64,000 nt of DNA from Tetradesmus obliquus (taxonomy: Eukaryota; Chlorophyta; Chlorophyceae; Sphaeropleales; Scenedesmaceae): positions 5,468,001 through 5,532,000 of the forward strand of contig CP126200.1 of assembly GCA_030272155.1 (NCBI GenBank). The letters run 5' to 3'. Positions 1 to 19,300 of the stretch are shown one piece after another. Numbering within the stretch: the stretch's first letter is position 1; each line of letters starts with the position of its first letter. Below the pieces are notes generated by a model, which was given only the letters and a program-made list of their open reading frames with translations, was not told the DNA's origin and searched no databases. A program made the position numbers and the translations under genes.

Positions 1-289
1 AAACAAAGAAAAACAACACAGCAAACACCGACTTGCACTTCAGCAAGCCGGCAGTGCGGCGGCCATGCTGCCTGCAAGTAAGCAATCCAGAAGTCTAGCC
101 AACCAATCGCACAGCTACGCTGCAGCAGCAGGATGCTAGGCAGTATGGCTGCCATAAGCCTTGTTGCAGGCAAAGGCAGGGGGTGGATGGCTATACTACA
201 ACGACCTACTTGAATCACACAGGCATCAGACCTGCCTCGGATTGGTCCGACCAATCAGAGTCTGATGGCTGATTGCAACTACTGTACAA
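1..289. other. 3' flank of the PCF11-like gene
   Basis: No gene is seen here. The stretch lies downstream of the minus-strand PCF11 stop codon and probably holds its 3' untranslated region. A short perfect hairpin (7-bp arms, 3-bp loop) sits at 240-256. No TGTAA-type algal polyadenylation signal was found on the minus strand. Confidence 0.4.
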
Positions 290-544
290 CTACGCTGCCT
301 GCTCCAGCTTTGCGCGCTTTGCAGCAGACCCCAGCTCGCCTGGCTGGTCATCTGCTGCTGCCTCTGCACTAGCTTCACGCTTGGTGCCTGCCTGCTGCTG
401 TGCTGCTGCTGCTACATCCTCCATCTTGCTGTCCTGCAACGCCTCAGACTTGTAGTCTGCTGCATCCTGCACTTCCTCTTTGACCACTGCACCAGCAGCT
501 GCAGCAGGCTGCCCTTCCTGCTGCTGCAGCTGATCGCCATCAGC

Positions 545-577
<33 letters not shown>

Positions 578-3500
578 GCTAGCTGCCTGGCCTGCGGCTG
601 GCGCTCCAGCAGCAGCAGCAGCCATCGCCGCCTCCGCATCTCCCTCCTGCTGCTGCTGCCCACCGCCGCCAGCAACCAGCATCGCCGCTTCACCGCTGCC
701 CAGCCCAGCCTCAGCCAGGCACTTGGCCTTCACCAGTGAGCCGTCTGCCACGCCGTAGCGCTGCGCCTCATCGCCGTGGATGCGCTTTGCGCCCCTGTAG
801 AACCACTCCTCCTTGTCTGGGTCGAAGAACTTGTCGAAGGGCTCGCCGCTGATGGCGCAGCAGGGCTGCTCAGGGTCCTCCGGCTCCAGCGCCTCCTCGC
901 CCTGCTCCGAGTCAGAGGCCGCCTGCAAAGCAAGCAGTGGAGGTAGCACGTGGCCAGTGAAAAGCGACAGGTGCAGGTTGGTGAAGGCGGCTTGCGGAAG
1001 GTGTAGCTGCGGCTCCAGCGCCTCCTCGCCCTGCTCGGAGTCGGAGGTCGCCTGTGGGGCAGCAGGCAATGACGGTGGCTTGTAACACGGCAGTCATGAG
1101 GCAGCGAAGGTAGAAGGTAAGGCTGGAAAGTGCATGCACAGACGTGGAGGTGTCCAAGCACCTGTTATAACAGCCACACAATTGCGCACATGCTGGCTGG
1201 CAAGCTGTCCTGCAGAAAAACCTGCTGCATTTATGGTCTGCTTATCATGCGATAAAGCAGCCATTATTCTGCATGCTGCTGCCCATTGGTCAATCAGCGT
1301 TGCACTGCCATGCCTGCCACAACGCATGCCAGAGGACCCACCTCATCGCCAAATGGGTTGCTGGCGACTGCATCCTCGGTGGTCAGTGTGCCAGCGATCC
1401 AGGTGTCCACAGTCAGGTACCATGCTCGGCTTGCGCCAGCACCTGCTGCAGCGCTGCGCCGCTTGTTGCGCTGGAACTCCACATCCCTGAACTTGGCCCG
1501 GCTGGTGACTGACAGCTGCTCCAGAAGGTGCAGGACACCTGCATGTGTTTCCTGCAAGAAGCAGGCAGCAGGGTGAGCACATGGTTGGGTTAACTTTGTC
1601 CAAGCTTGGCTGTGCTAGGGTTGGGGTGCACGCATCGTTGGACGCCCTGACAACGACTTCCAACCTGCCTGCTGGTTCTGCTACGTTGACAATTTGCACG
1701 GTACAGAAGAGGCTACGTGTTGGGCTGATATATTAGACTCACGTTTGCTGCTGCGAGCGGAAGGCGCGGGCGACAGTGCGATCTCCGAAGCCAGCCAAAC
1801 TTTACCGGCACCAACGCCGATGTTTAACGTAAACATAGATTACTTCAAGTAAGTTAAGCAAGAAACTAGTGGTGCGCTGTTGGGAACAATAAACGACACA
1901 CGTCTAGGCCTGCACACAGCGATCATGGTAAACTGCTCTGCACACCTCTGACAGCGGTGGTTAGTCTTCGCATTTTTATAAGCAAACAAAAGAATCTGAC
2001 TCTGACAACTCATCAAGGGCGTTCCCTGGCACACGTTTGTACTGCTGCAGCATTTCTGAACAGAAGAGAAGTAGCTTTTGCAAAGATGCAGGGCCAGCCC
2101 TCTGTTGCGGTCATCAAAACACCCTAAGCTGCTATGCCATCCCAATCTCGTTGAACAGTCACCAACGGTAGAGGATTCTAATGCTGCATGTCCAGTGGCA
2201 CTGCTGCACGCGTGATACACAGTCCACACGCTGCAACGCTCGGTCTGAAAGACAGTGCCAGGGTGCAGGCACACAGCGGAAGTTGTTCCACAAAACCACA
2301 AAGGGCTCAGTCACTTGAGGGCCTCCTACCAAAAGCAGCACGGCCCGCAAAGCCATCTGCGCCTGCTCACAAGCCTTCAAAACCTGCCACAGCCAGCCGC
2401 TGCTGCTACGCTGTACAGACTGAAGTAACACCATGCCCTGCTGCTGTTTGCTCAGAATGCTGTCCATGCTGACTGCAGCCCTTCCTCCCGTCCCAGCCCA
2501 CACACAGCGTTAGTTGCGCAATACGCAAGCATGCATGCAACAAGTGCGATGGGCACTGACAGCGCAGCATGCATGCACGTTTCAGGACAGCATGCCATGC
2601 TTGCAGGAGAGTGCATACAGGACATGGCTTGCAGGAAAGCATACAGCGTAGGAGTGCCAGGCTTGCAGTGCAAGTGCGGCATGCAGGGGAAGCAGCTGGC
2701 CCCTCCACCCTGCCCTGTGCCCTGCTGCCCCTCTGGCACTGCACTGTGCTGCTGCGCCGCAACCCTGCTGCCGCAGACACCGCTGCAATCACTCCACGGC
2801 CTGCACCTGCCCACAATACCTTGAGGAATGCCGGCTGGAAGTCCTTGACCGTCTGCACCTTGGCGGCGTCTTCTGCTGCGCCGCCGCCGCCCTTGGCGAG
2901 CACGCCTGTGCCTGCTAGGTTGGACAGCAGCTGCGACAGCGCATCACTGGTGAGTTGACCTGAGGTGGGCATGGGCGAGCCGCTCTTGCGCCCTTGCTGC
3001 TGCTGCTGGCCGGCGCTGCTGCGCGCGGCAGGAGGGGGCGGAGGGCCGCGCATGGCGTCTAGCTGAGTGGGCACTGCAGGAGAGCCAGGAGAGCGCCGCA
3101 GCATAGGGCCAGCACCGCCTGCTGCTACCAGCTGCTGCTGCTGCTGCTGCTGCGGAGGTACCCAACCTGGGTGTGCCGGTGACACCGGCGGCAGCATAAC
3201 TGGAGCAGCCTGCATAATGTGCTGCGGCGTGTTATGCTGCACCAGCATTGGCGGCTGCTGCTGCAGCTGCGGATGCTGCTGCAGAGGGATGGGCTGCAGG
3301 ATCTGCTGCGGCAGCACAGGCACCATCAAGCCACCTGCTAACTGCATGAAGGTGGGCTGCTGCGGCTGGTGCAGGCCCATGAACTGCTGCGGGCCCAGCA
3401 GCTGTGGCTGCTGCTGCAGCACATGCAGCTGCTGGCCTGGCAGCTGACCTGGCACCGTGAACGTCATGTGTGCAGGCATCTGCAGGATGGGCTGCTGCTG

Positions 3501-4343
3501 CTGCTGCTGCTGCTGCTGATGTTGCTGCGGCTGTACCTGCAGCACCTGAGGCACAGGTGCTGGCTGTGGCTGCGCTGCCCTTGAGGACTGCTGCCGCTGC
3601 TGCGCTGTAGCGGCCCCGATGGGTGAGGCCATGCGCTCTTGCACGCGCGCCAGCACAGGGGCAGGCAGCACGCCGGTCCAAGTGCCATACAGTCTGCTCA
3701 GCGAAGCGCGCTTCTCCTGCAAAGTGGTCTCCCAGACAGCACCAAACACCTGCAACGGCAGCACAGGACATCATCCTGCTTAATGCCTTTCAGCGGCAGA
3801 GCCAGCTTCAGCCCTGCTTACATGTTGTAAATTGAAACTTCACCCTTTTGGACATACAGCAGGGTGCTGCTCATGCACTGCATAGTATGGGACTGATCCA
3901 TGCAAGCTGCTGCACTACTGCTGTTCTCTGCTTCTGTTGCTGCTGACTCTTCAGCGCACCAGACAGCCCAGATACCGGGCCCTTTCCCAGCCCTACCTCT
4001 GGTAGTCTTTCACTGAACTTGCTTTTGTACGGGTCGCCAACATTCTTGATTATGCTGTCGACGAGGTAGAGTGCTGGCAGCTTCGCAGGGGGCGGGCACT
4101 GCACGCACATGCCAGACGGGTCAGTGTCCTATATACAGGTGGCTGCAGACGCAGATGCCGTCAGCTGAGTCCATACAGCGCTGCCGTGCTCACGGTGAGG
4201 ATGTGCTGCTCAATGAGGCGCACGATGCCCTCTGCAAACGCCCTGTTGTCCTCGGCCAGCATCGACAACATATTGATCTGGGCCTTCTCATTGCGTACAA
4301 GGCCACGCAGCACGCTGCCATACTCCGCTAAGAACTCATCCAT
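290..4343 (-). CDS. PCF11: PCF11-like pre-mRNA cleavage/polyadenylation factor (CID protein)
   Basis: Five exons on the minus strand, all joined in phase 0: 4343-4194, 4098-3997, 3749-2820, 1551-1342 and 922-290, giving about 674 residues. Exons 1-3 encode an N-terminal CID domain that binds the RNA polymerase II C-terminal domain, with family motifs such as LAEDNRAFAEGIVRLIEQHI, LPALYLVDSIIKNVGDPY and LSRLYGTWTGV. Exon 3 continues into a long Gln/Pro/Met-rich linker. Exon 4 carries FQRNKRR followed by SRAWYLTVDTWIAG, matching the conserved region of plant and animal Pcf11. Exon 5 has CCAISGEPFDKFFD and EEWFYRGAKR, like the C-terminal zinc-finger segment, then an Ala/Gln-rich tail. In metazoa, fungi and plants Pcf11 works in cleavage factor II for 3'-end cleavage and transcription termination. 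The ATG at 4343 was chosen because it immediately precedes the CID. The usual first CxxC finger is not visible, and the second reads C-x2-G. Confidence 0.85.
881..1054. repeat. Exon-edge duplication at the last PCF11 3' splice site
   Basis: 45-bp copies at 881-925 and 1010-1054 differ at three positions and are offset by 129 bp. Each contains the start of the last exon (SDSEQGEEALEP) and its AG acceptor. Because 129 is a multiple of three, using the upstream acceptor at 1051 would add 43 codons in frame. Confidence 0.85.
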
Positions 4344-6972
4344 TTGAGTGCCCCGCTCGCCGAAGATAAGCAACGTCACTGAAAAGGCATATTGAACACG
4401 GTTTCAGTCATCCTTTACAATCCAGATCTGGCCTCAGCACGCCCTCCTCGTAAACGCAAGCTGCAACAGCAGGCAGTGTCACACCCTTGAACCACAAACC
4501 CAACACATGCTCCATATCACTACCTGCACCGTGATATTGGGATTGAACAGCCTACAGTGGTTGGGCAGCAAACACAACACAACTCCTGAACTGCCGTTGA
4601 TCCCCCTGCCACCTTTCTGTTTGTTAGTCTGGTTTCCTCAGCACTGACCCCTGTTTGTTTGCCATGTTTTGGCATGCCTGCGTCATCATTGTGCTGCATG
4701 TTCGCGTACATAATCGATTTACATCTAGTCTTTATGTGTATTTCTTACTCCGCTTTGTGCTGTCCGCCAATGCTGCTGCCTTCAGCACTGTGATTTGTTG
4801 TTGCTGCTGTTTGACCTGTGAAGCAGGGTTGCATTTCTGCTTGTCATGTTGGGTGCATGTGTAATTTGTATATCAGAGTTATCTATCTCAATTCTATATC
4901 GACCTGAACCATCTCAGTCAATTATCGTCAATGTGTGTGCAGGAACGACTTGCAACGTCAAGACCTCGCTCTTCTGAGGCCTTGTCACTCAAGTGTCCAC
5001 CGGCTAAGTGCGTCAAAAACTATGAAAGGAATCAGCAGTTCAAAGTTTTGCATCATTGAAATAAATACTTACGGATCATTACACCCGGTGTATGCGGTGA
5101 CGCATCGACGATCTACATCTTCTGGCATACAACGTGTGCTTCGTGCTGCGTGCGGGGAAGCCCTGTAAAATGGATATCCAATTAAACTTTGCAGAATCTA
5201 AAGTTGATATACGTCGCTGGTTAGTGGTGAAAAGGCGTGTGCGGGGCGGGGCGGTGCCGTCGCTGTGTCATTTTGTTGCTAGGGCGAAAGGGCTTTGCGC
5301 CTACGCTACATACGTTAGGGCAGTATACATGCTAGCACCTCCGGCCAGCGTATGCTGCAACAACAGTAGTCCCCCTGTGGCCCAGCCTCACTTGAGTCCG
5401 GTTGTCACTCCCTTAACAGTCTCAGCAGTGGCCCCAGGCCACGCATACAACTGCTGCATGCCACAGCGCCAAACTACAGGTGCTAAATTCCACAATGACC
5501 TGAGCTGTGCTCGACACCATGCACAGTAAAACTGGCCACAACAGCTCAGTAATCTCTGCACTTATCCTGCTGCCACACAACGTTGTTATGGCAACACGCC
5601 GCTGATGCAGCGAGCCAAGAAATAGTTGACACCGCGCACATCCCAAAAGACCAGACTACACAGACAGTCATCAGCCTGCCTGCACCCTCGCGCAACAAGA
5701 CAACCAAGTAGTACAGAGGCAGCACATGCACCACCTCGTGCTAGGATGCTCTCGGGAAACAGCACGTGTGCAGCGCACAGTCAATGCTGCAGGTGCTGGT
5801 CGACAGCACACCAGCCGCAGGCTTTCAGATCATGGAGCAGCCGACTGCGCAAGGCAGCATGTGAAAGATACCAGTCACAGTGTACGAGGTACAGCTAGTG
5901 TACAGGTTGCATGCGGCCGCGGTCACACAGGCGTGTACGGCTGCGGTCACACAGGCGCAGCGCATGCATCAGCATACCACATGCATCACAGTCCGTCAAC
6001 TGAGCTCTGCCTTGATGACTCGTGCCACAAACAAAGTGTTCCATGCCAGCCTGCATGTGTGTGCGTCCATGCAGTGCGTATGTACGTATTGCAGTACCAC
6101 TCTCCTGCCTGGACAAACAACAACACTAACGCGTTAACACTGCCGTCATGCGACTGGCGGCAATCTGTCACAGCGCAGAACCCCACCCGTGACATGACAA
6201 GCTCGCTGACACACACCGCTGCCTGCACCCTCATTCACCTCGTCCCACTCAACACAAGCAATTTCCTGTCGACATGCAAAGCACGCCTTGCCAGCACCAC
6301 ATGAGTATGCGGCACACTTCATTGCCATGTCACTGACAGTTGTTTGCAGCGCCTGGCCAGCAGCATAGCACTGGTCACTACTGCTGCCTGTTGCTGTAGT
6401 TGCGCCTGCTGCTGAAGAGCTCCAGCTGGTCGGCAGCATCCGTCTGCAGCACACCCAAAGCGCACACGACAGCGGCAGCAGCAGCAGCAGCAGCAGCTGA
6501 AGATGGATCCACAAAACAACAGCATGGTGATCAACCCGTAAGGCGTGCTGCCGTCTTTCAAGGTGCAGCAGGGATAAGCCAGCTGCGCAGAGCTCACAGC
6601 ACATGCACAGCAGCTGCTGCTTCACACTGCTGGTAACAGGGGGTTTGCAGAGTTCTTAGCATTCAAAGCAGATGGAAGCTGTGCACTGTGCATGACACTG
6701 ACTTGCCTTGCAGCCGGCTGTATCCTGCAAAGTCTCAACCAGGCATGGCTGCCATGGACGCAGCACCACCAGCAGCAGCTGCATGCCACTGCCGCAACCA
6801 CTGCCAAACCCCTCCCGACTTGTCAACAGCAGGACAGCAAACACAAGAACAACAGCGCGCGCCTGACCTGCAGCAGCCCCAGTAGCTCGGCACAGCAGTA
6901 GCCACAGCACACTACCGCAGCCACAAGAACACCCCTGCCCCCTTCCACACCAGAACAACATAAAACAAAGCA
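4344..6972. other. Intergenic region between PCF11 and the CDPK-like gene
   Basis: No convincing exon was found on either strand. The part next to PCF11 (about 4650-5250) is clearly more AT-rich than the gene bodies and probably contains its promoter and 5' leader. The part next to 6973 should hold the 3' end of the kinase transcript. At about 6860-6900, a diverged echo of the kinase's last-exon edge (minus-strand ELLGLLQ) can be read. CAG-rich stretches lie at 6475-6500. Confidence 0.45.
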
Positions 6973-13612
<6,640 letters not shown>

Positions 13613-14075
13613 GGCTGGAGCCCTAGTGCACACTTCAGGCGCTGGCCTGCTGCTCGCTCACAGCAGAGCTCTTCAAGCTACTAGCTCACCAACAAATAGC
13701 ATGATAAAGGCGCAATGGGCCCGTAGCTGCATGATTGTGCTGTGCTTTGTTGGTAAGGCACGCGGACAGCTGACAAAACCAAAGTTTAAATGATCAGATG
13801 ATTCGAAGACGGTGACAGGCCTTTGGAGACGTGCCTGGACCGACATACGTCAGCAGGAGGAGGTGTCGCTCAGGGGCGTGGGTGTTGCAGAGCCCGCCAA
13901 ACCCTCACGTAGCATCATATCATTCAAAGACGTGCTACCATTAGAGTATCACAGGTTCTTAACGGTGTAGCACACTTTCTCAGGCAGATGCGCAGTCCAA
14001 AGTTCCCTTGCAACCATCAGCTAGCTCATCAACCATCCTTGTGGAGTCCTACCTGCTTACAGCACCACCTGACGG
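13613..14075. promoter_or_regulatory. Shared divergent promoter region, CDPK-like gene and archease
   Basis: These 463 bases separate two start codons facing away from each other (kinase ATG at 13612 on minus, archease ATG at 14076 on plus), so both promoters and 5' leaders must lie here if the starts are right. No convincing TATA box was seen. Confidence 0.5.
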
Positions 14076-14199
14076 ATGGTCGAAGAACAACGTGATATGA
14101 TTTACGAGGCACCGACTCAGAGTACAAATATCAGAAGCAAACGAGGGCAGCCGCATGCCACCTTGGCTGGCTGGCCTGCTGCAGATGCAGGCCAGCCTG

Positions 14200-14234
<35 letters not shown>

Positions 14235-16319
14235 GAGGTAGTTGATACTGCGGTCAAGCCCTCCACTGAGCAGCAGATAGAGCAGCAGGGCGTGCATTGC
14301 CCCCAGCAGAATCGACAGCAGCAGCAGCAGCAGCAGCAGCAGCAAACAGCCAGCACGCAGGCCTACCGATCAAAAGCAGTAGGAAAACACAAGTTTGAGT
14401 GTGAGTTGGGCTTAGTGTTGCACTGCGCACTGCTTTTATATCACGCTCCATAACGGTGGTCGGGTTACTTTGGACATAACCTTTGGGAGTAATGCAATTC
14501 ATGTTTCTGCAGCTGCTGTACAAAAGAAGTGCTTCAAATTTCACAAGCCCCTTGCGCTGTACTACAGACAGTATCTTCTGCCCTGTTGCATTGCTGGCTT
14601 GCTAAGGTGCTGCCGCCTGTGCTTGCGCTGCCACCTGCAGACCTGGACCACACTGCAGACGTGCAGCTGCATGCATGTGAGTGCCGGCCGCACTGCTGAA
14701 CAGAAATGCAGCTGCAGGACTGCCGATGCTGTGCATGCTTTTTTGCTTGGCTATTCAATGCGCTGTCAAGTCAAGTGCTGCCACGTCATACTGTTCAACA
14801 AACAGCAAAGGTATGGGAACTCCAGTCATGAGCCACGAGGGCTCATAAGAAAGCTTCAGTCTACAAGAGGCTCATAGAACACTTGGAAACAGGGAATCGA
14901 GTGCCAGCTAGTAGCTCATAGGGATGCAAGGCAAGCTGTTGGTGAGGTACAGTGCCCTAGGTTGATAGCCATGTTCCTGCTGCACAAAAGCAGCTGATGC
15001 AATCGCAGTGGAAACAATGCAGCACATGAAATTGCTGCAGCCAACCAGGCATAGATTGCAGCAGCATCCCGCCTGCCTCTGTGCCATCCTGGCTTTAATA
15101 TAGCCGCATGCGGCTGCTGCTGATGCTGATGCGCTGCTTTGCCTGCTGCTGCTGCTGCTGCCGCTGCTGCTGCTGCGTGGCAGGGGGCAGCAGCCTTGCT
15201 GAGGCGTTTGAGCAGGCGGGCCTTGCCATGTTCAACTACATGACACCCATTGATGACCTGCAGGTACACCAGGCCTGCAGCAGGTGCGGCAGCCAGGGCA
15301 GATCATAGCAGGTCGTGTACTTCAACAAACCTGTTGAGAGCCATTATCACTGCTGTAACCCTGGCACAACAATGACCCCCAGTGCTGGGTGATGGGGGCG
15401 TGGGCAGCGGCGCAGGCCGTGTGATGTTGCATTCGGCGGTGGTATTGTGGTGCGAAAGGTACAAGTGCGACAGATACACAAGATACCTGCGGGGCATGCA
15501 CAGCTGCAAACCTCAAGTGCGGTTTGATGTCAAGCATCCTGCTGCAATACCAGCGGCACCCGCAGGAGCTGCGTTGCTGCCTGTGCCATGCACACCATTG
15601 CACGAGTGCTGCTGCTGCTGCTGCTGCTGCCGCTGCCGCTGCAGGGATGTGTCTGTGTCCGGCCACGACCTGCAGTCACTGCTGTTTGCCTTCCTGGACG
15701 AGCTGCTGTTCATCTACTCCACCGAGTACATCATGATGAAGTTCATAGCCGTCACCAGCCTGGACACTGAGGACTTCACAGTCACAGCCACAGGGTAAGC
15801 TATTCTGTGTAACAGATTACACAAACGCCAGCAGGCAGCTCAGCCGCAAGATGCACGTTAAGCACAGCCGCACAACACAGCCCATCGGCTGCTGCAAATG
15901 CAGTAGAAGCCCGGTGCTCAGCCTTAGCAGTACTACCAGCAGTTGCTGCCTGCTATCACAGCTGCTACAAGCAGAACATAAAGTTTATGTGGAGTTACAG
16001 TTTTCAGCAGGTGGATCTGGACGGATGCTGGCCTTCAAATCGACTTGCAACGTAACTGTTCAAATGTTGTGCCTGCTGAAACACGCCCCAACCTGGCCTG
16101 TGCAGTGGGCGCATCACAGTCACCTAGTAGGGTGCAGTACAGCCATCCTCTGATGTCACTGCTGCTGCTGCCACTGCTGCTGCCGCTGCCAGGCGTGGCG
16201 AGAAGTTTGACCAGTCCCGCCACGAGTGTGGCACGGAGGTGAAGGCGGTCACCTACAGCGCCATGCTGATACGGCAGCAGCCGGGCGACGCGGAGGTGTT
16301 CGTCATCGTGGACATCTGA
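14076..16319 (+). CDS. Archease (RNA ligase co-factor) with poly-Gln N-terminal extension
   Basis: Five exons: 14076-14400, 14641-14676, 15184-15283, 15645-15794 and 16193-16319, all phases agreeing, 245 residues. The last about 140 residues follow archease end to end: KFEYLDHTADVQLHAWG, then SLAEAFEQAGLAMFNYMT, then GHDLQSLLFAFLDELLFIYS, then GTEVKAVTYSAM, ending FVIVDI. The Asp in DHTAD and the C-terminal Asp correspond to the family's metal-binding acids. Archease activates the RtcB-type tRNA ligase in archaea and animals; whether the alga uses RtcB is inference. The first about 100 residues are extra, with two poly-Gln runs (11 and 10) and no similarity to archease. The ATG at 14076 opens the frame running directly into the conserved part; the ATG at 14097 is an alternative. 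Exon 3 uses the GTGCGG donor after 15283, because the GTACAC site after 15263 breaks phase. Confidence 0.88.
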
Positions 16320-19300
16320 GCGCTGCCGAGGCTGCGCAAGGCCCGCCAGCTGTCCCCCACCCTTCGACGCAAGGGCCGACATGCCGTTGGACAGGCTGTC
16401 AGGCTGCCGGCCTGCGTTTTGCCTGGTTGGGCAGGCAAGCAATGTCTAAAGGCGCCGACTCGAGCGATCCAATGGCATCCTCAGGCAGAGGACGCCGCGG
16501 CCTTGCAAGGTCCAGAGGAAGCAGCCGCTTGCAGCTGTGACAGCTACCTGAGTCCCTGCTGCTGATGTGGTGTGTCCCTTTCAGCAGCAGGAGTGGCTCG
16601 CGCTGGCCTAGCTATAGCAGGGCGCCGGGCGGCCCTGGCGGCATGGTGTGGCTGGATGCATACATATGGTGCTATGTAACACGTGACCTGCAACTTTTTT
16701 GCGGTGGATGGAGCATGCCGCTGACCACGGGCCATGCCAGGCTGGGGACATTGAGAACAGTGGCAGAGAGAGTGTTCTTTGCGAACAGCTACTTTTGTGG
16801 CAACAGGAGTTGCTCATGATCCCACTGTGGCTGCAGCAAACAATGGTCAGCAATGTCACTAACACGAACTGAGTTGTAACGCCTGTCGTCGTTATTTTGT
16901 CAGTCGTCTTTGCAGCAGTGACGGAGGGGACCCCCGCCACTAGTCAGCCAGGTCAGCGCTTGGCAGCAGTTCCCTGGCAGAAACGCTGTGGCCGTCGTGC
17001 CTTTGTAACTGCTGCCAGTAGTACTGCCACCGCGTTCTGGCTGCCGTCATGTCACACCATTCACGCCGTGGTCTGTGGCTCAGTATAACTTATACCTAAC
17101 TCGGAGTTACAGCTCAGTGCACTGAATGCCTCAAGCTGACACGTCAGCTGGTGTACACCAGCGTCCTTCTCCTGGCTTTGTATAGATTCGTCCTTTTACA
17201 CCAGCAGGCCGCGGCTGCCTGAGGGCCCGCCTGTGATGACAGTATAAAGAATTGCAGGTAACAGTGAATTCATACCACCATGTCGGTACCTTCTGTCTCA
17301 ATATGAGTTACAACCGCGTGTACACGCAAACAGACACGGCAGAACATGGCATGACATCCATGCATGCATGCTTGATGTGTAAATACAATTTGGCGAGGCA
17401 CATCGCCCGCCTGACCCACCAGCCCACGCTGCTGCAGCTGCTGCCACAGCAGCAGTGTCAGCCGTAGTGCATCATTCGCGATGCACCTGCAACCAATCTG
17501 TTACAAGGGCCCTCATGACACTCAGCCACAGAACACCCACCAGGACACACGCGCTTCCGCAAGGGTTCAGCGCCCATGTGCCTGGCCTGTACAAAAGAAG
17601 TGTTCCGCTACAGCATTGTGGCCGACCAACACGCATGCAGTGGTTCAACTCAATCTGGGGCCACAGCACACGCCAATGTCGCCTGCCGGGGTTGCTGTGG
17701 CCAGCCGACAATGTACAATGTTTGAGGGAGATAAGAGCAATACGGCACTGCCAGTGCAAACAAAGCCGTTGTATGTACACGGGAACACGTGTGGGTGGGA
17801 GTGAACAAAAGTCAGCAAGGTGCATCTCTGCTGAAACTCCGCAATGCTGTATCCGTACATGCACCTGTGCACCAACCTGCAACAGCAGCTGAGGCGGCTT
17901 GAGCTGGCGCCCTCAGCAGAGTCAAGTGCCAAGCCTTGCCGAATCCAGCAAGGCATTCAAACAGCAAGGCAAGCCGCAGCCTTCAGGCGCAGCAGGCGGC
18001 AGGAAGCCACCACATACATCGGCCACGACAGCAACAAGTCTTGAGAGATACAGCCTGCAAGGTGCACGGAGGCTCTGTGTTTGCCTCGGCGCACCTGCCA
18101 ACCCAAGTTCATAGATGGAGGGTCGTCAACACACTGCTGGATGCTGGGAAACACTGCAAGTGTTCTTCTTCTAACAGACTGCAACTGCCAACTGCATGCA
18201 AAGCTGCACAGGCATCACAACCAGCCGTGTCAGGCGCAGCTGCAGCAAGGGCAGCGTCACACACCACTGACAGACAAATGTGCCGCAGCTGCAGCTGGGC
18301 GTTCTGTGCAGCAGACACACGCGCACACGCGCGCACACAAACACTTCAAGGAGCATGTTGCTGGCGTATCATCCTGCAGCCCTGGCAACAATGCATCACT
18401 AATAAGCAAACACGCCATGCACATCCTTCTTCCTGCAAAGCATGCAGCTGCAGCCAAGCCACACCAGCTGCACAGGCACTGGTGTGCTGCACGACCGAGC
18501 TTTGTACCAATAGCTGTGACTCCACGCTGTGACCAAAAACCGATGGTAGCCACAGCAGCCAGCAGGCCCAGTGCTCAGCACTGTGCTGGCATGCCACAGC
18601 AGCACATCCGCAGCCAAGGTCCTGGGGTCATCTCATGGGATCAGAAACGTCCTGTTGCCAAGGACACGGCCTGCACAAACGTCAAGATATGTAGCACGCT
18701 GTACATGAGCGAGTAAGCATGTGCACGCCGGGACACGTCTAATATGGCGGCCCCAGCAGCACCCCAGCCTCCAACATTTGACCGTTCACATGTTTTGAAC
18801 AGATGCGCCATCAACCGCACCACATGAAGAGCAAGCAAGCAAGCAAGCAACCGCCAACTGACGCAGCCGCCAAGATACATGTGCACGGAGCAGCATGCAT
18901 CCTCCTTCCAATCATAGCCAGATTCATGCCTGCGAACTACTGTACCAACGGCGTGAAATGTGGGCAAGTATGCGACCCGCTTGCCGCCATCCACACATTT
19001 CCGCCTCAACACCTGCGTTTTCACAACTCCGCCAGCATCAAGTCCGATACCTGCCGCATGCTGCTGCGCTCAGCAGGAGCTTGTTCCCCGAAACCACGTT
19101 CCCTGCGAGCTAGCAGCCATGCAGTGCCCCTAGCCCCCTGCCAGCAACGCATCCGGCACTGGAGAACATACGTCCCCCCACTTATGAGGCCCCTGTTGCT
19201 GTGCACTTCTCACAAAACCCAGCCCCGGGATTCCTCGCATAACCCGGCCCCACTTTTCTGCAGATGCCGGCGGCCAATCAGCCGCCTGCACCAGCTGCGA

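Noticed and set aside
2406..3764. A single 452-codon minus frame taken as one exon
   Set aside because: Protein similarity stops at PAFLK, followed by a GTATTG donor; the rest is intron. The real exon is 3749-2820.
15184..15263. GTACAC after 15263 as the archease exon 3 donor
   Set aside because: It leaves phase 0, whereas the next exon needs two bases carried over. The GTGCGG donor after 15283 restores phase and gives a better archease alignment.
17621..17670. GGTTCAACTC string as a possible tRNA T-loop
   Set aside because: No matching acceptor, D or anticodon stems could be folded around it.
17936..18716. Long plus-strand frames in the gene desert (about 200 codons)
   Set aside because: Overlapping frames of similar length on both strands and no recognisable motif. 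Length alone is weak evidence in stop-poor, GC-rich DNA.
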